Assembly: GCA_021014325.1 (NCBI GenBank)
Contig: CM037463.1
Span: 6,579,001-6,643,000 of the forward strand
Direction: 5' to 3'
DNA length: 64,000 nt
DNA from: Plazaster borealis
Taxonomy: Eukaryota; Echinodermata; Asteroidea; Forcipulatida; Labidiasteridae
The translations under genes and the position numbers were made by a program. The notes below the pieces were generated by a model. That model had not been told where the DNA came from and did not search any database. It saw only the letters and a list, made by a program, of their open reading frames with translations. Shown here piece after piece: positions 23,643 through 35,400 of the stretch (within the stretch, counting starts at the first letter, position 1; each line of letters opens with the position of its first letter).

Positions 23643-26040
23643 GCTATCTATAGGGGCCCTCAGCCATGCCCGGATTTTCTAGTCCCTTCGGTCCCCCCCC
23701 CCATACATGTGGCCACTACAAGCTCACTGGTGCTCTCCACTCCAGCACCTTGTCTGGGAAACAATTCTGAAATACTGCCATGTGTGAGAAAAGTACATGT
23801 AGCCCCAGACACATGATTCTCATTTGTATACATGTATGTGCAGAATCGAAATAAGCTCTTCATGAAGTTGTGAGATGCCCAATTTCCCCATCAAAATATG
23901 TATAATATCATGTGTGTTTTCTCAAAGTTGTGACTGCAAAATTGATAGGTTTTTTTTATAAGGTTTTTTTCACAAGTCCACTGTAAGCTTTGTTCATTGC
24001 AAACTGGATATTAGGAAGAGTAAATGTACTTATTCAAAAACTAATGGTGTATCATACCTTTAATTTAAAAATTGAGTGTTGCTTCCTAAACGGAAACAAT
24101 GCCAGTTCCTTATAATGACAATGCATGCGATTGTAATTACAATATAAATGTGTACACAAAAGGTTATTTCACTTAGTAGGCGTACACTTTATTCTTAAAA
24201 GAAAACACCCAAAAACATACCTTTCTTAAAAATAATCTTGATCAGGATTGTTAATTTTTGATGTGCTAAGTGCTCCATTCTCAAAATGCTAAGTATCCTT
24301 GGTGGAGTTGATAATTCCCAATTGTGTGACATAAGAAGTTGAAGTAGATTATTATATTCTGTTTAACTTGACATGTAAATCTTATATTGTATGATAGCAA
24401 AATATAATGTAGAGTTTATCAGTGTCAGTTGCCAATGTATGAAAGAGAATTTTGTTTCAGATATCCCTTCATTTTGTTTTGTTCAATTGTTATGTTCATT
24501 GCCAAATAAGTAATTTTAAATGTTTAACGAGGCAGTCGCAATGGCTGAACCAGTTCAGTTGTTTTGAAAGATATGTCGTGTTAAAAGCAGTTTGAGAAGT
24601 TATAGCATATATAAACTCTGCAGATATTACAGATAATATTAGTATTCCAATAACTGAAGCAGTCTTGCACTGCTTGTCTGCAATCTAAACATTGTGCAGT
24701 GGTTTGTGCACACTGCAACCACACTGCAATGTACTACATGTAGTTTTCACTCAGAAGAAAATATTGAAACTCCCAAATTGTTAAATTGATGGAGTTAGGA
24801 AAGCTATCAAAGACTTCAATCCAGTGACAGTTAGTGATGTATCTGATGAGTCTCCAGCACGTAACCACTTGAGCCAGTGCTTTTAAAACGACCCATTAAG
24901 GATGGTTGCATAGTTAATGTGTCGATCCTAAAATATTTACTCTTAGATTGCAACCTGAAATTTTGTGTTTGTTGAAGGAAATGCAAACATTGCTCACACT
25001 GTCTTAGGGAGCAATGTTTACACATGTCAAACTACCAGGTTAAAAATGTGTAATGGTACATATGTTTAGTAAATACTTGAGTGCAGACTGTGTGAAACCC
25101 AATTACAAATAGAAATGTGCTTCCTTATGGCATGGGAATTTCAATGTATTGTGCTGCAATACACGTTGAGTTCATTTTCTTGTCACTGTATGGACATCCA
25201 TTGAGAAAGATCACACCGTAAATTGATAACTGGTTCAGCCTTTTTGATAGCCTACAATTCCAACCTTTAAATGAACCGTGCGTTGTTAAACACGAATTTG
25301 CATGATCTTGTAAAAAGTATAAATCAAAGAATTAGACAACATTAATGAAATAAATCAGGGGAAGTGTGTAGGAAAAGTGCCTTGGTGTATAAAATACGGT
25401 GCAACGTTTATGTTTTAAAACTTTTTTTGTAAATAGTGCATTCGGTAAGGGGATTTAGTTGATTGTTGAGGCAGTCGTCAGAGGAAGTGTTCTTAAACAG
25501 GAAATATCCTTAATTGGGCATTGCAATTCTCCCTTGAGGAAGTGAATGAGCAGAATTTAGCACAAATGCCTACCGTCTGTTTTGTTCATTATTTCTTCTA
25601 ATTATGTGGTTAAAAGATATTTACATGTTGGTAAAGTCATTAACAGTTCATTCATCATGGTAGTGGTAGTAGTAACTGCAAATTTTCAAACAAAATGAAA
25701 TGAATTATTGAATTGTCACACAGGAACGCATTGAGAATCTGTCGAGGTGAAAAACTTATTTTCATAAACTCAAAACTATTTTAGCAACATTTTATCCAGA
25801 TATATTTTTTTCTATTGATATTACTTACATAAAAAGTAGAAGTCCTTATTTACTATCATGTTGATTAAAAACTAGCACCTCAAATGTAATTAGTAGCAAG
25901 GAATAGAAAGAAGTTACAACATTTCATTTTTCTCGGGTAAAGAATATTGTACAATTTTTGTTTCGTCAGAAGGTTGTGTACATTTATCTCAAAGCTCTTT
26001 AAATTGCTTGGCACCACAAACAAAGATCTTGACAAAAAGG
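23643..26040. other. Non-coding stretch
   Basis: AT-rich, without recognisable genes or elements apart from short CATGTACATG palindromes typical of this window. Confidence 0.4.
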
Positions 26041-26057
26041 GAGACCGCCAACATAGG

Positions 26058-26130
26058 GCTACATATCTCAGTTGGTAGAGCGCAGGGATGTTAATCCAGA
26101 GGTCACAGGTTCAAGTCCTGCTCTAGCCAA
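26058..26130 (+). repeat. tRNA-Asn-like (GTT) SINE head
   Basis: GGCTACATATCTCAGTTGGT carries an A box, a loop ATGTTAA gives anticodon GTT, and GGTTCAAGTCC is a B box. The acceptor pairs GGCTACA with TCTAGCC (6 of 7) but the anticodon and T stems have mismatches, so a working tRNA is unlikely. The flank GAGACCGCCAACATAGGG is shared with the copy at 63.9 kb, indicating a SINE family. Confidence 0.6.
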
Positions 26131-26212
26131 TTTTTCCTAGTTAAACTCCAATATATTTAAAATTGCCTAGGATAGAAATCCGTAGGGGTCCGCAAAGAGC
26201 TATATATACTAA

Positions 26213-26229
26213 CCCCCCCCCCCCCCCCA
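26213..26229 (+). repeat. Poly-C tract
   Basis: About 17 consecutive C. Similar C runs occur at 11118, 8560 and 60206. Confidence 0.8.
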
Positions 26230-28628
26230 AAGTAAGAAAGTAGATTTGCAGACCTGAAATTTGTATTGTTTTAGTTTTTTGTTTTCCTAAATTAAAATCT
26301 GACATTTGAAAGTTGAATGACTTATTGCACATTGCTAGAGTAAATTGCTTAATTTGTACAGTCATGAAAATAGCCCACAAGTGTCTTCATATAACAGTAT
26401 AATATGTTAGTCCCTTTATAGAAAACATTCAAAGTTGAGATCAATAGCAAATTAAGGTGGTAGAAATACAGGTCTGACTACTGTTCATGTATATAACATG
26501 AGAAAGGACATGTACAAAGAATTTCTTTTGCTGTACAGTATAACTCCATTCGTGATCATCCCATGGTTATATATCTGATTGTTACTCAAGCTTCTTGTGA
26601 AAATAACAGACGTGTCATCTGATAATGACTGAACTGAATGATGTACATTTTTGCCAATGGGTTTTTCTGCTCCGCAGCCACTTGGTTTTTAATGTTCGGA
26701 CAGTTTTTGGAGAGAGCTTCATTTTAAGTCTGAAATATTGAGTAAATTCTGAGATACAAAATAGACTATGGACCTTTTATAAACCACAGACTGTTTGAGA
26801 CACCATATCTAAAGTTAACACTTTCATAAAGATCGATGGATCCTAAAGTCGTGGTTTCAACAAGGACCTGTTCTATGACAGCATGATTTCTGAGGCACAG
26901 TTGCGTGTTCATAAATGTAGACTGTACTCCAAATAAGTATGTGTACATGTACTCCTTGCCAGGATGATGTTGTGTATTGAGTTGCAAAGGTTAAAAGTGT
27001 ATAGGGAATGTGCAACATGGATTTCTGGCAGGGAACGGTCATTCCAATTTTCTGTGTACATGTAGTCAAAAAAGATGCTCATAGAACGTTAGGCTATTGC
27101 TGGTTTCTGCTATGTTAAAGGGGCACATTGCCTTTGGATTGGGCGCTTCAGGCTATAAAAAGCTGGCTACTGTTCATGTATATAAAACATTTGTTATGAA
27201 ATGAATATGGTTGGAAAGATGTTTCAAAAGTAGAATATAATGATTCACATTTGTATTGGGTGGTTTTTGTTTCATGACAGAACCTGGTCTGCCATTTTTG
27301 TAGAACCAAATTTTTAACTCCACAAAATGGCGGACCGTATGTTCCGCTGGTTGTTCAAGAGGCAAATTTATGTATTTTTAATCACTACTCACTGCTCACT
27401 AATGTGGGTGTTCTAGTGCATTAACAACTCTTAAAAGGGTTAATGAGTACTTCCAAACAGCAAAATTTTGAGAGATTTGAAGGCAATGTAACCCTTTAAT
27501 GTGCTGGGAAAGGTTTTTTCTGCATGCACTTGTTAAACATTTATTTAGTTCTCATATCAATGATATTACTTTAGTTCCAGCTATTTCTCAGGGATATTGG
27601 TGACTGTACCAACACTACTGTCTTTTGTGCAACACCATTGGGGTTTCAAAAACGCAAACTTTTTTGATATTATTGTACATGTAATTTGTATAAGTGGTGA
27701 TGTACAGTACGTGTAAAATGTACCATCCCTGACTGATTATTTACACCAAATGTAAATCTAGTCGCCGGGCATTTGGTTTTTTAAGATGACTTCCATCACT
27801 TAATAGTCTTTCTTATGTTTACCCATACACCTGTCAATTTTTCCAGAATCAAACGTTTACTAAAAATCACAAGGGGAGAGTGGCTCTGAAAAAAAATGTT
27901 CTACCTTTTCTTATGATGTAAACCTTTGTTATTTTTTTCCCCTTTAGATTGCCCTCATACATGTACATGTATGATCAAATTTTTGTAAAAATCATGTATT
28001 TTTAACTGGGTAAATATCCCTTTTGACATATGTTACTTCTTTTTTTACTGTGTGCAAACAATGGTTGGAAGCTGTAACTCAACATCGAGTTATTTGTTTT
28101 TTTATACTATTAGCACAACTCTTTTTTTATACATTCTTTTCCTTCTTTTTTTCATGAAATTGTATTTTTCATTTTACATTCCATGCACCAGTTATGTCAG
28201 TTATGTGTTTTCTGAGTAGTGAATGAAGGCAAGTTATAATTTCTTAGCATCTTTTAAATTATATAGGTGTAGGCCTGTGCACAAAAGCTGCATCATGAAC
28301 TTTCAAAGGAATTACAGTTGACTCTCGTTACAACAAGATCTGGTTTATAACAGGAACATTGTTATAAGAGGACAGCAAACAAAGAAACACAAAGCAGAAG
28401 TGACATTCGCGACTTCAGAATGTACTCTTTGTAGTGCTCTTTATAACGAGGGTTGACTGCTTTTTAAAAACGTCATTTGAGAAGATAAGTGTGATTGAAC
28501 AAATTGTATAAGAGAATTTTTCGGTTGACTTGTTCCTTAAAAAAATAGTAGATATTGTATCAAGTATCAGGCTCAACTCATCTCATGTGCAATGTGACAA
28601 CGCATGGCCCATCACATTACTTTCTTGA
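26230..28628. other. Non-coding stretch
   Basis: No gene found. About 28317-28460 resembles an inverted pair around GTTATAAGAGGACAGCAAAC (GTTACAACAAGATC / TTTATAACGAGGGTTG). Confidence 0.4.
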
Positions 28629-28995
28629 AGGCATCGTACACGTTTGGTAATTGTCACAGACCTGTGTTCTCACTTGGTGTATCCCAACATATGCATAAAA
28701 TAACAAGCCTGTGAAAATTTGGGCTGAATTGGTCATCGAAGTTGCAAGAAAATGATGACAGAAAAAACACCCTTGTTGTACAAATTTGTGTGCTTTCAGA
28801 TTGGGAATAAAAACTTCTTGCAAGAAGTTTTTATTATTTTAGTGAGAAATTACCTCTTTCTCAAAAACTATGTTACTTCAGAGGGGTTCGTTTCTCACAA
28901 TGTTTTATACTATCAACAGCTCTCTGTTGCTCGTTGCCAAGTCAGTTTTTATGCTAATATATATTTTGAGTAATTACCAAACGTGTACAGTGCCT
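28629..28995. mobile_element. TTAA-target foldback MITE, copy 3
   Basis: Ends AGGCATCGTACACGTTTGG and CCAAACGTGTACAGTGCCT. Right TTAA at 28996-28999; left target TTGA, one mutation off. The central palindrome AAAAACTTCTTG and complement spans about 28804-28833. Confidence 0.85.
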
Positions 28996-28999
28996 TTAA

Positions 29000-31849
29000 A
29001 ATACAGATACCTATGGTTCAGAGAGTAAATTTGACTAAGCGGGACAAGTTTTATCAGTGGTGCACGAGGGAAAAAGAGCGTGAAGCTATTTACAAATTGT
29101 CTTCATTTGTTAAACCAGATCAACTTCTTCCTCTCTGATGACAAAATTTTCCTACTGTGTTTATTACAACTGAAAGTAAAGAAGTCTGTTTTTGTGATCA
29201 TACAATCCCCCTCTCCAACGCACAGTTAGTTTTTACAATTTTATAGTGTGTGCATTTTCATTTGTCTTTGTTGTGGATGCTGGTTTTGTTACCAGCAAGT
29301 TTAGGGCTGTTGCTATAGGTCAAACGTGGCCTTGATAACAGGAACGGGTATGCACTGAAATTTATAACAAATTATGCTGTAGCATTTTGGAACTTGTAAG
29401 TTGAATGCAAAGATGAAGAAGAGATGGTTTTATTTTTAAATTGTTTGCGTTGACTACGGCTTGTATATTAGATTCTTCACAATGTTTAAAATGTGAATTT
29501 CTGTTTATCTGTTGTACATGTACACTCGGGAGCTTTTTTGTTGATTATTACTTAAAAGATTTGTTGTTGTTTTGCAGAGAGTATGCTTTTATGGGGTAGA
29601 AACACGGTATTTATAAGCGGTGGAGTTGGCATAACAATTTGGTTGTTTTTTAACCAGTGTTTGCATTGTAGATTATTATACTTTTTTTTTTTTAAGAAAC
29701 AAGGTTTTCAACATTTTAAAGGCATGTAGGAATGCTTGGTCAACATGTACAGTTTAAATTCTGCAATGGAAATCAGTTAATTATTTTATTATGGATAAAA
29801 TCAAAAGTGGGTGCATCTTTTGAGATTAATTAATAAAATTGGACACTTCACATAATGGGTTTACCCCAAATGATTGATCTCCATAGCTCATTGTCTGCAT
29901 ATCAAAAATATATTATTTTTTAATTTCAGTGTCAGATCCAGACTTTTTCTGGAAGTACCAGAGTCAACATTTGTTTGGCAGTTTGGTGTTCGTTTGTCCC
30001 CACATTTTATTGAGGAGAGCCGTCATATTTTCCAGATCTTTTTCTCGTATTCCGTCCATTTCGATTCCTTGCTTGAAACATCTTTGATTTTAACTGTATC
30101 ATCACTTGTTATTTACCCCGTATGAAGTTAAACCAACAGCTAAAATGAGATTTTGCTATATTAAAATTAGGTGTACCCGGTTAACATTTCTTTCTGCTAC
30201 GACTTCCCAAAAGATAAATTTTTCAAAATTCTCGAGAAAATGAGTTTCTCTTTACCTCCACTCTTTAATTCATTATTTGAAAACAGCAAATAAAGTTATG
30301 CTGAAACATTACAAATGTACTACTGTTTACATGAACAAGCTTGAACAAAATGATTTTAAGTCTTACATTTTACTGACAAAAGTTGCAACCAGGGTCATCG
30401 GTCAACTCGGATATAGTGATTCCACAACTGATAATTGTTTCCAAATTCTTGGGAGGAGTTTCTCTCTAGCTCCACTCTTTAATTCACGATTTGAAAACAG
30501 CAAATGAAGTTGTGTTGTAACATTTTGAGCACAAGTTTGCCTGGAATACTACAAATTTACTACTGTTACATGAAAAAGCTTTAACAAAATGAGTTTAGAT
30601 CTTAAATTTTACTGAAAAAAATTGCAACCAGGGCCATTAAGTATTTTAGATGTAGTGATTCCAACACTTCTAACCAGGAATTTATATATATGTCTACGGT
30701 TTGGATCAAAAGCTAAGGCCATCTCCCCTACAAATTTTATACAAATATAAATGTGTGGGTTGGTTGGTTTTTTTTGGGGGGGGGGGCAAATATGAAAACA
30801 AATGTAAATCGGTGCCTAAGCGCCGCCCGTTTTGCAGCGACGCGGGAGTTGGATTTTTTTTGAAAATGAAGGCCCAATTCAAGCCATTTTGTCAATTTTT
30901 TGGGGGAGCGCACCATTTTTTTTTTTTTTTTTGGGGGGGGGGGCGCCCTCCTTAGTTATGGGCCTGACTGTACATATATGATGTAATGTGTGATATAGAG
31001 GCAGAGTTAAAAGTCCTTACTAGTTATCATGAGTCTAGAGTGTGCATCACTTATGCATGACCGTTAACAATGCGCGCAGTGTACAACTATGCACAATGCT
31101 ATACTTCAACAAATGTGTCCATGCAGTTACAAATCCATCTTTCAAATTCAAGTGGTCAATTTTGAAATTTTCAGTCTGGACGTTTGCCACAGCTTAGGTC
31201 CTTAATTGCTCTAGGGCCTGGAAGAGCCATGTGAGTGAAACCTTAATGGTTGGAACATTGGGAAAGTTAAAGGAACAGCATGAGCTTTGTTTAAAGGGGC
31301 AACTAAATACTAAAAATCTATGTACACATAACACGTTGTTAAGTTTCATGTCTGAATTATGGTAAAAGTTTAAGTGCTGCATGGCCTAAAATGTGCACTA
31401 CACTGTATAACACACAGGGACATCGACTCTCAAAGTGGCGCGACCAAGATTATCGTGATGATGACTATTGGGTCAATAGTAAATAAAGTTTACAGAACAA
31501 TTCTCCCTCAGAGATCCATTGTAATAAGCAAATATTAGACTTGTCCGAGGTTCTTTATACGAAAACCAACACAATCCAGGTAGGTATCACCATGCATTTT
31601 TTAACAACTTGCATCTAGGCTCAACAGAATTAAAGTGCTGTCAAAGTACAGTGAACTTGAAATGACAGGAATCTGCTGCCCAGCGAGGCTCTAATACCAT
31701 GGGCAAATTTCAGTCGTGCAGCTCAGAACATTTTCTAGGCAACAGTACAACTACCTTGGACAAGGCTTTATTAGCCGATATGTGGTGGGGGAGGGGGATT
31801 CTTAGTTTTAAAATGAGGAAATTCATAGCATTGAAATGAAAGTACTGAA
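29000..31849. other. Non-coding stretch with internal duplication
   Basis: 30240-30520 and 30440-30690 are imperfect direct repeats (CTCCACTCTTTAATTC, GAAAACAGCAAATAAAGTT, TTTTACTGAC). G/T runs lie at 30765-30786 and 30918-30943. No gene. Confidence 0.5.
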
Positions 31850-32062
31850 TGTAGGCTTGGAATTACAAAGAGTACACAGAGGATATGGCCTCTGTTAATT
31901 AATAATAATAAGACTTGTAATGCGCACATATCCACCCTGCTGGGTGTTCTGTTGCCCTGGTCTTGGCCTTGGTGCCCCTTAAAAAGATTATCCAGTGGAA
32001 GTGCCCTTTGCAAAATGAAAAATGGCTGTGCATGACTCTCAAAGATGAAATTCCAGTCCTGA
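31850..32062. repeat. GGCCTGGAATTTCATC-type repeat, copy B
   Basis: TTGCCCTGGTCTTGGCCTTG, GTGCCCCTTAAAAAG and CAAAGATGAAATTCCAGTCC match copies A and C. Interrupted by a TAATAATAATAAGACTTGTA fragment. Confidence 0.6.
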
Positions 32063-32200
32063 GAATGACCACATCAACTAGCTTTTAGAATTAATTTTAG
32101 CGGGGGAGGTTTGGCCACACTGCGGTTTAGTAGACAGACAGTGCTCTTTTAATCTCATTCAGAAGCTAAGATTGGTAGCCATTTTCTTTCCCCCAAACAT

Positions 32201-32467
32201 CTAGTCAATATTGATGGGGGTTTTATCCAGTGGTAATAGCAAAGGTTCAGTTTCCGATATGCCATTTTCATGGCATGTCCCACCATCTGGATTTAAACCA
32301 TCCTGTCCTGCATCTCCCGAGGCATCATCAGAGGGTAACGTTCTTGAGAAGTCTGGTGAACATGAACCACCCAGGAACTCATCTCCTGCCGGGGTTTGCC
32401 GTGTTGTACCAGATGTGGACTCGGTCCTATTGACCGAGTATGAGCCATCACTTCTGGTATGAGTAGT
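32201..32467 (-). CDS. SPPL2: SPPL2 exon 14 (C-terminal cytosolic tail)
   Basis: An 88-codon open frame with stop TAG at 32203-32201, joined in phase 0 through a TTTTTCAATAATAG acceptor. It reads TTHTRSDGSYSVNRTES..., rich in S, T, G and D, and near its end carries ETEPLLLPL, an acidic dileucine-type sorting motif. Vertebrate SPPL2 tails are likewise low-complexity and poorly conserved. Support is by frame, splice phase and composition, not by homology. Confidence 0.68.
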   Translation of the reverse strand, partial: TTHTRSDGSYSVNRTESTSGTTRQTPAGDEFLGGSCSPDFSRTLPSDDASGDAGQDGLNPDGGTCHENGISETEPLLLPLDKTPINID

Positions 32468-35400
32468 CTATTATTGAAAAATGGAAGACACGTTTTTGTA
32501 TTATCAAAAAAGATTGGACCTTTTTTTAATTATCATGGTTTTGGTTGACACAATGAAACATCGTGGTCACTTTCTTTTAAGAACCACAACTAATAAAAGA
32601 TACTATAACATGAAATTACAGCCACGAGGCTTGATTTTATTTATTGATCATATATTAAAATTTAAAAATTAAACATATAAAGACATTTAAAATGTAAAAA
32701 TTGAACAAATAAAGGTAAGATTTCAGAGAGTAGATGGGTGTAAAAAGAACACACAAAAAAACCATAAAACACAGAGCCTCAAAAATGAACTTTTGATGTT
32801 GATTGATAAGCATACATGTTTAGATTCAAAGGCGATGGAGATCATTCACCGATTTCCTTGCATGCCAGATGTCCGAGAGCTCCCGACGAATAGCAGCCAG
32901 GGCAAGGGTTGTCAGTACAGTGCAGGGGACCAAGTAGAGCAATGCCGGCTGTCCTGTCTGCATCAGGGCAAGGGCTAAGAACGTTATAAGGAGACCAACG
33001 CCGTAGGCTGGAGGTAGGAATAACAAGCATGAGAGATATTCATAATCAAAGGAAAGGACAAATATTTTAAAGATCATAATTTTATAGATCACAAACTCTT
33101 TGGACACGGTTCGAATCCTGCCTTGGACTGTAGCCTCGCATGTGGATTGGGTTTTCAGTCCCTACCTGGGGTTGTCCTTCCTGAACTGAAAAGGGCGATC
33201 CCTTGGTTTCCCAAATCGATTTTAAATAAATTTGATTATATAAGGGTGGCACATAATTATAATAACATTCTACTGAACTGTGGGGGAAAAGCCTTTCCTT
33301 TTTACACGCTAATGCGCAATAGGGCCACTCAGGCCATAGTGCCAAGGTGAACAACCTTGTGCAATAGAAACAGCCCTTACCTACACATGATGCTATGTAG
33401 TACACCTTGACACGAGAGTGGATCTTGAAGTCAAATGAACAGCAGTATCCAACAAGCAGGCCTGTAAAATACAAGTCAATTCAGTTACGAAAGTAAGAAC
33501 CATCATAAATCCAATAGACTAGCATTTCCATTTTAATTTATCCAACTGATAAAGCTTACGGACATAACATTACAAAGAACATCACATTCAAAAAGATAAC
33601 AATGTTTAGTAGATGTTAAATTTGCATCGGGACAAAGAATACTATTTGATTTTACGCTTACACTGATGTGTGTACTGTAAAGCACTGTATACTCAATACT
33701 TTCCCGAGTCCTGTGAAAAAAACAATCCACAGGCATATTACTCAGGTGGGATTCGAACCCATGACCTTTGCCATTCTGGAACAAATAACTTACCAACTTT
33801 TTCACAGGACTCGGGTAAGTACTGAGTATACAGTGCTTTACACACATCGGTGTAAGGGTAAAACCAAATAATATGATAGCAATGATAAAATACACTGTTT
33901 GTTATCAGGGCTCAATTTTAACCCTTTAGAGACAATAGCTTCACTTACTTGGCCCAAACAAGAGGGTCAAAGAAAAGGTATTGGACCAAATTGACATTTT
34001 CCAATGTTTCCCATGTAAACATACAATCTGCAACTCTAAAACAAAACCATGTGTATCTATTTCTTAATAATTTTTCAGAAATTTTTCCTGAAAATAACAG
34101 TGCAAAAAATCAACAAGATAAGCAATGTCTGGTCATATGGTGATGAATGATTACACAGAAATGAATGGTCTCTAAAGGGTTAAGGCTCTATGGTTAAGTG
34201 TCTTGGTCAAGGACACACGTGCCATGACCGGAAACCAGACCCCACAGTCTGACAACACCACGGCCCAGTTTCATAAAGCTATTTAAGCACAAAAAATAGC
34301 CAAGTATAACAAAATCTTGATTACCAGAATAAGGTTACTAGCCAAAATACCATGTAACATGTACCATCTGTGACAGGTATCCTGCTTAGTTTTGCTTATA
34401 GCAGGGGAAGTTCTAAGCAATATTTTCTCCTTAAGCAGCTCTATGAAATTGGACCCTGAACATGTGCCCGAGCACTACTGTTCGGCTACGACACTCCAGG
34501 TACTAAAGTAGTAGTAGCAGGCTTCCTGCATGTATTTCTTGTCTTGATTGTATATATTTACATCTCCAAGGAAGTTTGAAGATACAGAGGTCTGTGAAAA
34601 AATCCTGAAATCTAGAAAAAATCCTTCTCCAAGATTCTCCCTGTTTCTCCATCACGCAAATTTCAAAATTAACAACAGTTACACACAGCTCATAATTACC
34701 TGGTATTAGTATGTCACCAAAACCCAGCATGGAATACATCTGGCAAATCTTTGCCGTTGAATGGGTTATCCGTGGGACCTGTAGGAGCACTGGGATCTGG
34801 GAAGGTAGACCATTTAATCATGATAATATATTTCGGGGATCAAAGAGTAATTGGGTAATGGAATAAATGGCCTTTGGTGTCAAAGTAATATTTGGACATT
34901 TATCAAAAAGCTATCGATGAACATTACTTTAGTGCCTTAAAATACAAGATCATAGTTTATTGCAGGCTAGATCATACATTTGAGCAAACTGAATTTAAAT
35001 AAAATGGGCATTATTTTGTTAATTATCCATGTTCCTGTCCTTTAAAGGGTGTGCACAACATTGGCAAGATTTGAATTAAAAAAGTTCCCAGATTTGCACA
35101 CAACTTACATGGTATAAAGATGGTAATCATGGTAATGGTGGGAAAACTTCCTTTAAAATATTTTTTCCTGCAATGCAGCAGTTTCTGAGAAATGACACAA
35201 TTAGTTTTGATCTCGCGAGTTCAAAACCTGATGTTTGAAAACAGTGAAAACATATAAGGTGTCTTTTGCATTTTTTCTCATGACTCCAATGACCGATTGA
35301 GCGTAAACTTTCACAGGTGTGTTATTTCATGTATGTTGGATCATATAAAGTGCAGTTACTGGTCTTTGATAATTACCAATGTAAATACCAATGTTGGCAG

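Noticed and set aside
26058..26130. Functional tRNA-Asn gene
   Set aside because: Mismatches in the anticodon and T stems, and a sister copy sharing non-tRNA flanks, point to a SINE head.
32211..32462. Plus-strand ORFs of 67-83 aa
   Set aside because: Shadows of the minus-strand SPPL2 last exon, which has the better splice and phase support.
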